This document shows positions 12,154 to 22,210 of a stretch of 64,000 bases of DNA, piece by piece; the first letter of the stretch is position 1; the number at the start of each line of letters is the position of its first letter. The position numbers and the translations under genes are program-made. Under the pieces are notes generated by a model that was given only the letters and a program-made list of their open reading frames with translations, was not told the origin of the DNA and did not search any database. Source of the DNA: Hyphochytrium catenoides (lineage: Eukaryota; Sar; Hyphochytriomycetes; Hyphochytriales; Hyphochytriaceae); NCBI GenBank assembly GCA_900088475.1, contig FLMG01001956.1, positions 110,015 through 174,014 of the forward strand, written 5' to 3'.

Positions 12154-13498
12154 CTTCTCTTATATTGGAAAAGATGCTGTTCTGACAAAGCAGTTGGAAC
12201 GAGGAACCTTTCAAGCCGTGCCAATGCGTAAGTTATTTCGACATGTCAGTGAATGCGTCGCGCCTGGGCATAGGCTACCCCAATCCAGACGGCATGACTA
12301 AGGCTACTTCAATGGCGCGAAAGCAGCCTTTAGGTCGAAGCGCGAAAGAGCAACCGAAGAGATACGAATCGGACGATTCTCAGCTAAATCGCATCTAACG
12401 CGCAATTTTCCGCTATTGTAGACTGCATCGTGGCAGCTAGGTCCGTAATCTGTTTAGCGCCGGTTATGAGGCTTTTCTAAGCTTGGCCTTCGTCTTGTAC
12501 AGAAGCAAATGGATTAAGAGGAGAGTATTCGCACTGGTGAGCGTACACCGGGGTCAGTCTTTCTCTTCGAAAAGTCCATCAAAGCTGACGGAGCGATAAG
12601 TGTTGCCGCCACGCCCAACGGAGATCCAATCTCCTTCCTACAATTAGTCGAGAGGAGGAGCTCGATCAAAAGCAATGTCACGCAGATCGCGCCTGAAGAC
12701 GGACCAAAGCTAGGCGCAGCTGAGCCTGGCGATGGAGGATGGAGGATGAAGACTCTCCTAGAACTCTACACATCGATCAAAACAGCCAACGTAACCTCCT
12801 GCGGCGTATCTCACACCTTTTCTTCTGTTCAGGTGGTGTTTCCTCAGTGTTTTCGTTGAGTGATTTTATTGTCTCTCGTTCCTCTCTCTGTCTGTCTGTT
12901 GGGATGGAGAGAGTCTGATTCTCCGACACAATGAAAACTTCAATGTGATTCGTTTCTTCTGAGTCCCGTAGTTCTATATCCGATTTCCTCCATTCTTTCC
13001 GTGATGCTTTCCGCAAATCTTTCCAACTAGATCTTGGATAGAGTTAGGTCTGGTAACCACAGACTGATTATCGCGAGTGCTTGTTATCCATCAAGGAGGG
13101 TGGAGTGTGGAGCATGAATTGTTCAGATCTCCAGATCTCCAGATCTCCAGCTCTCAATCAACCAAAAGGCAGCTGCTCTCCTCATGAAGGAGCATCACAC
13201 TAGGAATCTATCTACTCAAGACAGATCTCTGACTTCGTCTCACGTTCCATCCGGGCGTCATACGAGTGCTACTATTCCCGTGCATCCGTCGCAGAGCTCC
13301 TTTACTGAGTCTCCAGACCTTAACTTGGGGCACAACTTCTATTCCCTCCGTTCATAGGCAAAGTGTGCGATACGTAGCTCAACGGGAGCTGGTTAAGGAT
13401 AATAACGGGCCTATCGCGTCTAAGGTCCTTGTTTGTGGCTAAGTACGGTGCTCAAGGAGTCAACGGGGTTGATTCCTAAGCTACAACGGATATAGAGA
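12154..13498. other. Divergent intergenic region before PA28
   Basis: About 1.3 kb lies between the divergent starts of the hypothetical gene at 12153 and PA28. No coding exon is convincing. It contains the short tandem repeat at 13124-13155. Promoters for both genes are presumed here. Confidence 0.5.
13124..13155. repeat. Short tandem repeat, unit CAGATCTC
   Basis: Three exact 8-base units (13124-13147) are followed by one degenerate unit (CAGCTCTC). Each unit contains the AGATCT palindrome. It lies about 345 bases upstream of the PA28 ATG. Confidence 0.9.
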
Positions 13499-14718
13499 AT
13501 GATGTCCTCTGGAAAGCCCCTCTTCAGGACTGCCAGTGAAATCTTAGCGGTCAAGCACGATGGAGATATTAAGGGGGTGCTTGGGGAGCTGGACAGAGTC
13601 AAACAAGAGAACCAAAAACAGGCGGAGAGCATAATCCACGATGTACTTCCGCAAAAAATCATAGACCTCAACACCCTATTCCAAGTTAGTTATGATCTCC
13701 AATCCAATGAATGTTGCATGTCCATCAAATCAGCTGACCTCCGTCTTGTCTCTCTGAACAGAAACTTAATACTTCTAATCCAGCGCAGCATTTCACTCCT
13801 ACTCGTTACTCCAGGGACGCAGAAGCCCCTTGTAACCAGGTGAGAAGCGCTATCGTCCCCAAAGGCAAGATCCTTGGGTATGTTCGTCTCACGTCTGCCA
13901 CGACAGCATATCGTCGAAGCTCTGGAGGTCTTGAAACTAGAGATTGTGGGCCTTGTACATATTGTCAATGTTCTTCGGTAGGTGAGCTATCATTTCGGAT
14001 GGAAAGGACTGGCTCTGAACCCTGCACCTTAGGCTATGGATTAGCCTCAACATCCCGAAGATCGAGGATGGTAACAACTTTGGTGTGGGCGTTCAGGTGA
14101 GCCATTTTCATACCAGACGGGTCCTACTTCCCTATAAGGTAACTTAGCTTAACCATACTGATAATAACTGAAAGGAAGAGATTCTTGCGACGCTGAACAG
14201 CGGCAGGAGTTCAGGATTGGCGGTTTTGGAGGTGATAAGCGGATACTTTCTTAAGAGGGGGAAACTGGTAACACTGGTAAGAGAGATCTCTTTACTTCAA
14301 TTCTCAGGGATTTTTTCCTTTCCTTTCTATCTAAGCGATTTCTTCTGATGGCGATCTCTTCTGATGTCGACCTTGGGGCGTGCTTATTCACACTCTCTGA
14401 GATTTGTTGTCTGTTCAGCTCCGACGCTTGTTGCAAAGTGTTTAAGTTCTTTCTGCAGAGTGTGAAGCATCCGCAGGTAGAAGATTATCGGCGCAGTATC
14501 GTTGAATTGGACGAGAAGCAGTGAGTTAAACCGCCCGTGTGCGTGCCTCCATACTTATACAACTTTTGCTTATAACGCTCGCCTTTAGGTTCTTATCAAT
14601 AGTCCAGAGCTGTATGGATCTCAGAAACAACTATTCCCTCTTGCACGACAAGATGCTCAAGAACATGGAGAAGCTTAGTAACCCGAAGAATCCCTCTGGG
14701 TCTCTGTATATGTCTTAA
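13499..14718 (+). CDS. PSME3: Proteasome activator PA28/REG subunit
   Basis: Seven exons keep frame: 13499-13684, 13762-13839, 13907-13977, 14033-14096, 14175-14276, 14459-14520 and 14589-14718, giving about 230 residues, near the 240-254 usual for REG proteins. PA28 forms a heptameric ring on the 20S proteasome and opens its gate. The activation loop is unmistakable (LNIPKIEDGNNFGVGVQEE). The C-terminal helix pair contains KHPQVEDYRRSIVELDEKQ and LRNNYSLLHDKMLKN. The C-terminal SLYMS resembles the REG tail that docks in the alpha-ring pockets. Choosing the donor at 14276 keeps the same spacing as the human protein between KLV and HPQVEDYRR. Two ATGs lie in tandem at 13499 and 13502. The single REG type suggests the nuclear gamma class, by inference. 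Confidence 0.93.
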
Positions 14719-15190
14719 GCAGTAACAGGAGCGGAGGTCTCCACCTGGCACTTGTTAGTGCGGCTGTAAATAACCTATTTTAAGAACGGCGATGATCTTG
14801 TACGGGGGAACAGGACTAGTTGGATGGAGGTTATGGCACTTGTATCCACCCTGTGAGCTAAAGCTCTGGGAGAAGTTGAATCACTTCCTCGGTTAAGCGG
14901 TCGACGCTAGCAGTGCCTAGTGAGTAGATTAGCAAGTAAGGCGTCGACGGATCGGAATGAGTCTGTTCAAGTCTGTTACCTCCTCGGCATCGATTTAAAA
15001 TCGGTAGAGCGGTGAAGTAGGGCGGATTGGACCGCGGGGCGCGAGGTCTTCTCTTCTGCCCTAAGGGCATTTCGTGCTTGTTGAGCTTGGCGACAACTAA
15101 AGTCCTGAAGGGAGATATCGGGATTGCCTACGCATCAGAGACAACGGGTTAAAAAATTCAGCATGAGCGAGCAGTCAAGAAGCAAGATAT
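14719..15190. other. Convergent intergenic region after PA28
   Basis: Some 470 bases lie between the PA28 stop and the end of the next minus-strand candidate. No recognisable feature is seen. Confidence 0.4.
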
Positions 15191-15705
15191 TCATACATCC
15201 ACCACGGTTAAAAGCTCCACGTTTGACAGCGACGACCATTCTTTTACTAATATCTCCTGAAAGTCGACGAGTTCAATCGTTTCAGGGGGGATAGCAGATA
15301 CGACCAAGCTCAGGAAGAAGCCCAGTCCCTTGATGAGCTTGATGTGGATAGGATGGACCCTTCCGACGTTAATCTGCACCACCAGAATGCGGACGGCTCT
15401 CTCAGCAGTCTTTAAGCTTTCTCGAATGGGGCTGGAGGAGAAGGACAGTAGTTCCTGGTGTGCCATATGGTAAGACACTGAAAGGCTTAAGCTTGCATCA
15501 GCACTAGACATACCTCTAGCATTCGCCCACGTGATCCGAACTTATTGGGCGAATGGGACATTTGCTCTGTGGGTCTGCAATCTAGGGCTAGGGCATGCAG
15601 GTAAAAGAGGGCAGCATATATGCTTCTATCGCCGTGGTCAATAATGTGAGGTGATTGGCTTATCTCAACTTCCGTCTCACCTGTAGTCCCCTGCGTCTTT
15701 TTCAA
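15191..15705 (-). CDS. Hypothetical protein, exon structure unresolved
   Basis: The last exon on the minus strand ends with stop at 15191 and carries a convincing hydrophobic and charged pattern, for example SPIRESLKTAERAVRILVVQ, then VGRVHPIHIKLIKGLGFFLS and ETIELVDFQEILVKEWSSL. Upstream, around 15520-15705, further open segments exist, but the joins are ambiguous. It could also be the 3' end of the neighbouring gene at 15785-16212, if that gene splices at GAG|GTGATG just before its apparent stop. No family is recognised. Confidence 0.4.
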
Positions 15706-15784
15706 GAGCCTTATACGTCAGAATAGAATGGAAGTAAGGGTTACGTCAGCGCGATAACTCCTCTACTATTGATAAGTTCGGTTT

Positions 15785-16212
15785 CTACATCACCTCCAGA
15801 GCTTCATCTAACGCCGCCCAGCTCATGTCCATACCATCCAGGACTGCGTCAGCGTTGTGAACGGCTTCAATGTATTGCAAGAAGAAGTCATAGGCCTTTC
15901 TTGGGGTCTCAGCGTCTTCAGACTCTGTCACCAGCTTCCATAGTGACCTAAATATAAAGCTAGGCACACAGAATATCAGAGACGTGTTTGGTCATCATTC
16001 ACTTATGCAGACGAACCTAGGTGGTGACCATCGGTGTAGCCGGCACGAGGCTACCATAGCGGAGAGTAAGCTGATGCCCTCGGCGCTAAAGTCATCAGGA
16101 TCGACATAGTTCTGAACCGCACTCTCCATGAAGAAGCCCTTATAATGAACCACAAGTTATGCTCCCTCCTTGGATGGCGATAAAGTGACCGACTTACCAT
16201 GGCGGGCGGCAT
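15785..16212 (-). CDS. Hypothetical small protein (about 99 residues)
   Basis: Exons 16212-16198, 16138-16017 and 15947-15785 join in frame with GT-AG borders. They contain GFFMESAVQNYVDPDDFSAE, then LLSAMVASCRLHRWSPP and SLWKLVTESEDAETPRKAYD. It is helical and acidic, with no family recognised. The stop codon overlaps a possible donor (GTGATG), so the protein may continue into the exons near 15.2-15.7 kb. The start exon is only five codons long and is uncertain. Confidence 0.5.
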
Positions 16213-16319
16213 GGATGCAATCTCAGTCGCATCCCTACTCCTCCTATAAACGTTGCAGGATTCTCTCTTACTGGCCTTGTTCTTCCTCCCAGACTCTAGT
16301 CAGAAAATACTTTAGTCCG

Positions 16320-17867
16320 CTAGTGGCATGAGAATTGCTTAGCTACGAATTTACCAGGTTTGAAGGGGCTAGAGATCGGCTTTCCAGTTATGAGAGGTAC
16401 CGGGGACTCCCGGGATTCCACGTTGTGATCTGTGGGTCTATTTTCCTTATCCTCAACCATAAGGGAAACATGTGTCTCCTCCTGGGCACGACCAAATCTT
16501 CGTCGTCGCCCTTCCCCTGCCTTTAGAATTTTAGGAGAACTGTTTGCCTCCCCTTCAGTATTTTTGACAGTTGATCGTCTATTGGGAGCAACAGCTGGAG
16601 GTGAATATAACTCCCGGCGTTGTCTTTTCCTGGACTCTGTAGCCTCCAGCCTCATAGTTTGAAGCTCGGCCAGCGGGACTCTGTAAGCAAATCCACGACT
16701 AAGGATGTATTGAACATCGCAAGACGCATCTACAATCACAGAGCGGGGTTAACAGAAGCCCTCTCTGCTGTCTAGACTTTCCAAATGGTTACCTTCTCCA
16801 TGAAACCGTATTATTTTAGCAGCCCCTTTCAATCGCCGGGTCCCTTTGGTATCTGGAACTTCGACAATATCATCGAGTTTGAAACCTCCCAAGACATCAA
16901 TCCTTTCACTGAGACTTCCCGCTTTGATTTGACCTACTTTCAGCACTGAACCTGCTGTAACGGGAACTGTCGTCTGAGGTGAAGGGGTAGTTTCACAATT
17001 TCCTTCCTCTGCCTTCCGCTGGATCTGGCCTACGTTCTTGTCCTTCAGGCTGCTCTCTCCTTCAGGTGCGTCTGATTTCTCATCGGCCTCTCTCTCTGGC
17101 GCTTTCGACATATGCTGGTCATCATTACCTTTACCATTTTGATGACACACTATTCGTGCGATGGCCTCATACGAAGTTGTTCGCGGTTCACTACCGTGTA
17201 CAGGCGTCGGTAAGTCGCTTACACCGCAGTTCAATGCATCCATCCTATGGCTTTCGGCATCAGTAGAGGTGATGGGTTCAACCTCCAATGCCAATGAGCT
17301 CTGACAATTCGAACTGTCTGCCTCCTTGAGTGGCTCTTCTCGCTTGAGAGAACTGTTAGGGCTGAGGCTCTTGTCCCCGCGAACAGGGCTGTCTTGAAAC
17401 GTCAGGTTACGAACTGGGCTTTCTTCCTTCTCCTGGTTGTCCTTAATGCAGGACAATGTCGCTGACGTTGGAGCGGCTGCCCTTTTAGCTTCGTCTTTGG
17501 TAACAGTGGCATTATGAAGTCCGTACTTCTCCTCTCCTAGAAGTGGCTGTGGGCTGAGAAGCGATGGGGTAGAGCCCGTGGCGACGAAGCTAGGTTTTGG
17601 GTGCGATAATTTGGCAGGGCTCCTTTGTGCCAGTTCATGGGACGATTCTGTGCTCGAACCTTTGTTTGAGCGACTTTCATCTCCATCAACAAGGTCGATA
17701 ACAGGGACCGCGCCTTTTGACTCCGGCGTACGGAGAAATGCTGGATGCCTAGCTGAGCGAGATCCCCGTCTCCTTTGTTTGGGGTCTATCATGACCTCCT
17801 TTGTCTTGGATTCATCAGTGTTGGAGCCTCCCGTAAAAAAGGAGCGGATATCTCTAAATCTCAGCAT
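16320..17867 (-). CDS. SP-rich nuclear-type protein with Tudor-like C-terminal segment
   Basis: Two exons, 17867-16793 and 16729-16320, are separated by a 63-nt intron and encode about 494 residues. The N-terminus (MLRFRDIRSFFTGG) resembles a degenerate PCNA-interacting box because of its DIRSFF core. Residues about 40-290 are low complexity with many Ser-Pro sites (SPVRNL, DSPVRG, SLSPNS), as in CDK substrates. Around the intron, the sequence FKLDDIVEV, RLKGAAKIIRFHGEDASCDV and QYILSRGFAYRVPLAELQTM reads like a Tudor/SH3-type barrel. Basic runs (RKRQRR, GRRRRFGR) follow, with a C-terminal FKPGKFVAKQFSCH. A role in replication or chromatin is inferred from these patterns and from the E2F-like site upstream. 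No family was recognised. Confidence 0.72.
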
Positions 17868-18861
17868 CCTTCCGTTCGTGAAATTCCTCTGATGCCGGTG
17901 GAGCTGGGCGGTTGCAGCTCCTTTCTTGGTAAGTTCAGCTATACTGCGACTACTTCGAAGCTCGTTTTGGCTTCAAATATCCTGGGGCCCGGCGCCCTGC
18001 AGTCTCAAAAGTCGAAGTGAGAGACTTCTCCTCTTCTGGGCGACAATGGTTAGAGTAAGGAAAGCTGGTAGAGCTAGTACAAGTAGTCAGACTTCCTTCT
18101 GTTGCCGCCATCACAGTATCACAGGGCAGAATGTGCCCGATAACAAAGAATCCTGTTGTTCGTAATTTTGGATTGACCGCTTTTCCCGCCAAGGTCAGCT
18201 CAAGATTGAGACCTCCCCCGGGAGAGAGGTGAAGGGGGTGCTGTTCGTACTCGTAGTACCTCGCTGTCTGTGCGATAACCTACCACGTCTTGTCATACTG
18301 TACAGTAAATGAAAAAACTCTTCACTTGTTCTCTGATTTAGGATAGAGAGCATAAGGCTGTAATAGTTCCGAATCCGTCACATTCGTGCCTAAATCCGAA
18401 TGGGCAGCCGTAGGCTTGAAACCCCCCATCCCTTTGACCCCTCTCTCCTCCCCATCACGCCCTTCCCATCAGATCAGTTCGCCCTACAGTAGTTCTAGGA
18501 CAGTTCTTATTGCACCGCGAGCAGGAGCTCAAGTGACTGACTGACTGAAGGGGAAGCTGCAGCGCTTGGCGCCACACCGCCATAGCCATGGGGAGATGAT
18601 GACGGCGAAAGGGGAAGAGATCGGAAAAGACGATCAAATGACGGCAGCTACGTACCGTATCTTGGAGCCACAGCGACGGGGTGGATGTCTGCGGATGCCT
18701 TGAAGACAAAGTGGTTGGCCGCAAATAGAGAGCAGTTGCCTAGACGCACGACGACCGAGCATCAAGTGGGAGCGTGCAGTTTACGGACTGAGCTTTCCAT
18801 CTCTTGGACTCCTACGGCACAGGAGTAATTGACCTTGGGTTATTGAAGTATTTTCCTGAAT
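17868..18861. other. Divergent intergenic region with an E2F-like site
   Basis: About 1 kb lies between divergent starts at 17867 and 18862. An E2F-like sequence lies at 18181-18190. No other feature is supported. A short open frame on the minus strand at 17950-18192 has no family resemblance. Confidence 0.5.
18181..18190. promoter_or_regulatory. E2F/DP-like binding site
   Basis: TTTTCCCGCC matches the E2F consensus TTTSSCGC. It lies about 315 bases upstream of the minus-strand SP-rich gene and 670 bases upstream of the LRR-GLTP gene. Single short motifs occur by chance, so function is inferred only. Confidence 0.35.
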
Positions 18862-21800
18862 ATGAGCGCCGATCTCCTTGCCAAGCACCCCCCAATAAGC
18901 TCCTCCGACCTGGTGCGGAAAGCTTCAGGGTCAGGCTTGCAGTCAGTCCTTCACTCTTCCACCGTGCAATCTCCGAGGAAACGGATGCGGGTGAAGTTTG
19001 ACGATCCGAAAGATCTAAGTACATTCACGGGTGCTGTAGACGATGATCATTCGCTAATTCCAGGTGAATATATAGTACTTCCTGCTAAATCACTACGAAC
19101 TGGTCAAACATTTAACTTCCACTCGGCACGGTTGATTCTTCACTTACAGGCCCAACCTTTCTGCACACGTTTGCCGAGTACCTTAGACATCATTGGAAGC
19201 TTTTGGGCGATGAGGAGCTTATAATTCGCATGAGCTCTCAGTGCCTTTCCTACCTAGAGGTCCAGCTTCGCGCACATTATGAGCCCAGACCCGAGCAAAA
19301 CGGCGCCATAAGCAGCTGGAAGTGCCGTGCAAGTGCGGACACGGAGTCAGGCCTTTCAAATATGACGCGACAGGCTTTGGCAAGAGTAGCGGAGGATCTT
19401 CCTAGGATCACGAAGCTCAACATTATTAGCTATGGGGAAGCGGTCAATGTCAACCTTCTCCTCTTCCCAAGGCTCACCATGTTAAGAGTAAGCCTCTATT
19501 ATTTAGTGCCATATAGCTGCTGCTCCTCCACTATCGCGACTTTCAGTCGTCAAGACTAATCCACCTCTGCACTTCCCTATGGTGAAAGGTGGAACGCTTT
19601 CCGGTCCAGTTGGTTAAGGATCTCAAAGCCTTTCGGGAGACGCTCGAAGTGCTTGAATTTGAGGGAAAGAACTTAGCAGACCTCGAAGAGATTCTAGGCC
19701 CAAGATTGGGAGGGCTCCCTCCTAAACGTAGGACCAACATGTGGTCAGCCCTTAGGGTTCTCAAAATCAACGGCTGCAGTCTGCCTTATGTTGATGACAG
19801 CTTCCACAACCTATCAGCGCTTCAACAGCTCGACCTGTCCAGAAACGCACTCAAGAAGGTTGAGACTCCTTTGCCCCTGTTCTTGAAAACAGTGGTGATT
19901 CTCAACTTATCTCACAACCAGCTGGAATCAGTGCAAGGCCTAATACTGGCTGCCAGGGCAAACTCACTGGCAAGCCTGAAAAGCCTCAATCTGTCACATA
20001 ACAAACTCACTTCCGGAGGCGGGCTTGATGCAATCTGTTCTCTCAAAGACCTCAATCTTGCCCACAATCTTATCAAAGACGTAAGAATGGTGCTAATTCT
20101 AGCCAACCTGCGAAAACTTGAGTCGTTGGAAGTCATCGGGAACCCTATGGCTAAACAGCAGTCATTAATGTATCGGAAAGAACTACTCTGTTACCTCTCT
20201 CCCGACGTCCTGGTTGATCACAAGCCATGGACATGTGAGGAGCTCGAATACTACGAGCGGGAGACGGGCATTACCTTTGATGATGAAGAGAAGCGTTTCG
20301 TTATCAGGGAAAAGGCAACGGGACCCATGGCACTAAATGACATGCACACGAGCGGCAAAAGAGTAACTGATCGTCGAAGCCTGGGAATGCAAGTGATGTG
20401 CGGTGTGGCACAGCTTAAAGAGTTCCTGTTTTCCTTCCTACTTGGGTTTGGTCTTACACGGCTGTATCTCTACTGCTTAACATCAAACCCTACACCTGCT
20501 TGGAAGGACACTCTCGGCATTCAATCATCTTACCACCAACTGCTAGAACTGCTCATTGGTATTTGGCTAGTTCAGATGAGCTCGAGGACCCTTCGCTTTC
20601 CTCGTCCTATCCTTTACAGCCGACTTATGATGTTACTGGCTGGCGTAATTCTGTGTGTGCTTATTTTTCTCTGTATTGGTAGTGTCTTCGCGTCGGTAAT
20701 GGAGTCCCCGATGATCGAGGCCTACTTATCACTTTATAAAAGCATCGTGAGCGGGAGGTCGATGCTGCTCCTTTCCATCCTCTCTTGCTCTCTTCTTAAA
20801 CTTTCCTCCGGGCAAGCACGATCTCGGACCATCAAGGCAACGGTTGGAGAGAGTAAGTCTCTCACAATCAACACAGCACGCACTCAACGAAACCAAGAGG
20901 ATTCAGCAGCAAAGACTGCAAAAGACGACGATCTGCTCTCGCCCACCAACTCCAAGGTCTTAGCTTCGCTTTGCCAGAGCCGTGACAGCCTCTCATCCGA
21001 GATCCCTACGGTCAACGAGGACGAAGAAGAGGGAGAAATCAAACGATTTGACATGGACCACCTGAGGGAGTTACTGCTCGCTATTACGCGAAACCTCGAA
21101 AACGTTGACATCAAACTGTACGTGGAGGTCTGCAAAGAGATAATCCTGTTGTTTGGCATATTGGGAGTCGCGCTACGGTTCGCATCGGATTCCCTCCAGG
21201 AATATGTGGGGATTCTTGAGGAGAAGGTGGAACAAACGGATGAGAGAGACTCCGCCCCTTCAATCCATTATACTAGCGTCCAGCAGCTAATTGACAAGGA
21301 GATTAGGGACAATACTCATAATGCCGGAAAGAAGAATCCCTCTATTGCCCGGACCTGCCTCCGACTTCTATGGTTTCTTGACTTTGTGTCTACCTTGGTC
21401 AAGTAAGTATATCGTCATCCCCTTTATGAAGTTTCAGTGCTTTCCAGACTGTATGCCCTCCATCTGCCTGGCTCTGCGATGAACGTGTTTCTAGTTTGTG
21501 CGAGTTTTACAAGGTGGACGCTTTTCCCACCTAGAGAAACTTTTCTCTTGCTTTTGTTTTGTCTCACGCGCCGGTATCTTTATTCTCTGCATTCGCGACC
21601 GTAGATATCTCACCGGAGAGGAAAGCGCGGACCTCGAGCTCGGAGAATGCGCTTCAAGAGCCTACCAAGAAACGCTTTCCCCCCGTCATCCCTGGGTGTT
21701 GAGAAAGATTGTTAGCAATGCCCTTTCACTCTCTCCAAAGAAAGAATCGTTCTTACTAGCTCTCGGTGTGTGCGATAGAGCAAGCAATGAGCCTTCACAA

Positions 21801-21905
21801 GATGCAGCCATCGCGGCCTTCAAAGCCACTAACCAACTGGCTGAAAAGCTTAGGACAGCACTATGGAAGTACTACGAGGACAACGGCATCACCGAGCTGA
21901 AGTAG
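18862..21905 (+). CDS. LRR, transmembrane and GLTP-domain fusion protein
   Basis: Exons 18862-19063, 19150-19487 and 19589-21402 join in frame. A short exon near 21496-21514 and a last exon from about 21605 to 21905 follow. After an N-terminal helical region come about five leucine-rich repeats (ALQQLDLSRNALKKV, VVILNLSHNQLESV, SLKSLNLSHNKLTS, SLKDLNLAHNLIKDV) and an LRRcap-like end. Three to four hydrophobic segments lie at about 20400-20810. A glycolipid transfer protein domain then runs from about 21130: SDSLQEYVGILEEKVEQ, TCLRLLWFLDFVSTLV, AYQETLSPRHPWVLRKIVSN and SPKKESFLLALGV. The Trp and His known to hold the sugar headgroup in GLTP are present. The Asn and Lys of the D-x3-N-x2-K triad appear as Glu and Gly. 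One join near 21514-21605 does not keep frame as read. Membrane-tethered sphingolipid transfer or sensing is inferred. Confidence 0.8.
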
Positions 21906-22210
21906 AGCAATGGAGGGATTGTGCAGGGGGAAGCAAGAAGCCTGAAATAGACAAGTGCCTATATATGTTCTGGCATTTGTTCCAGACAAGAGGCAGACAA
22001 TACTTAGAAAGCAACAAGCGTTCCAATGTCTTTATGAAGGTTTAGCACGAATCAATACACTATTATGAGAAATGCCGGATGTCTTGCAGACTCAATCTTA
22101 TGGCATAGTGGAAATTGAAGAGGAGATTGTGCTTGAAAGTTCCTTCGTCCCTCTCCTCTAGCCAACTCCCAAACCTGCTATCATGAGCTCAGAAAGTAGG
22201 CCACAACTTC

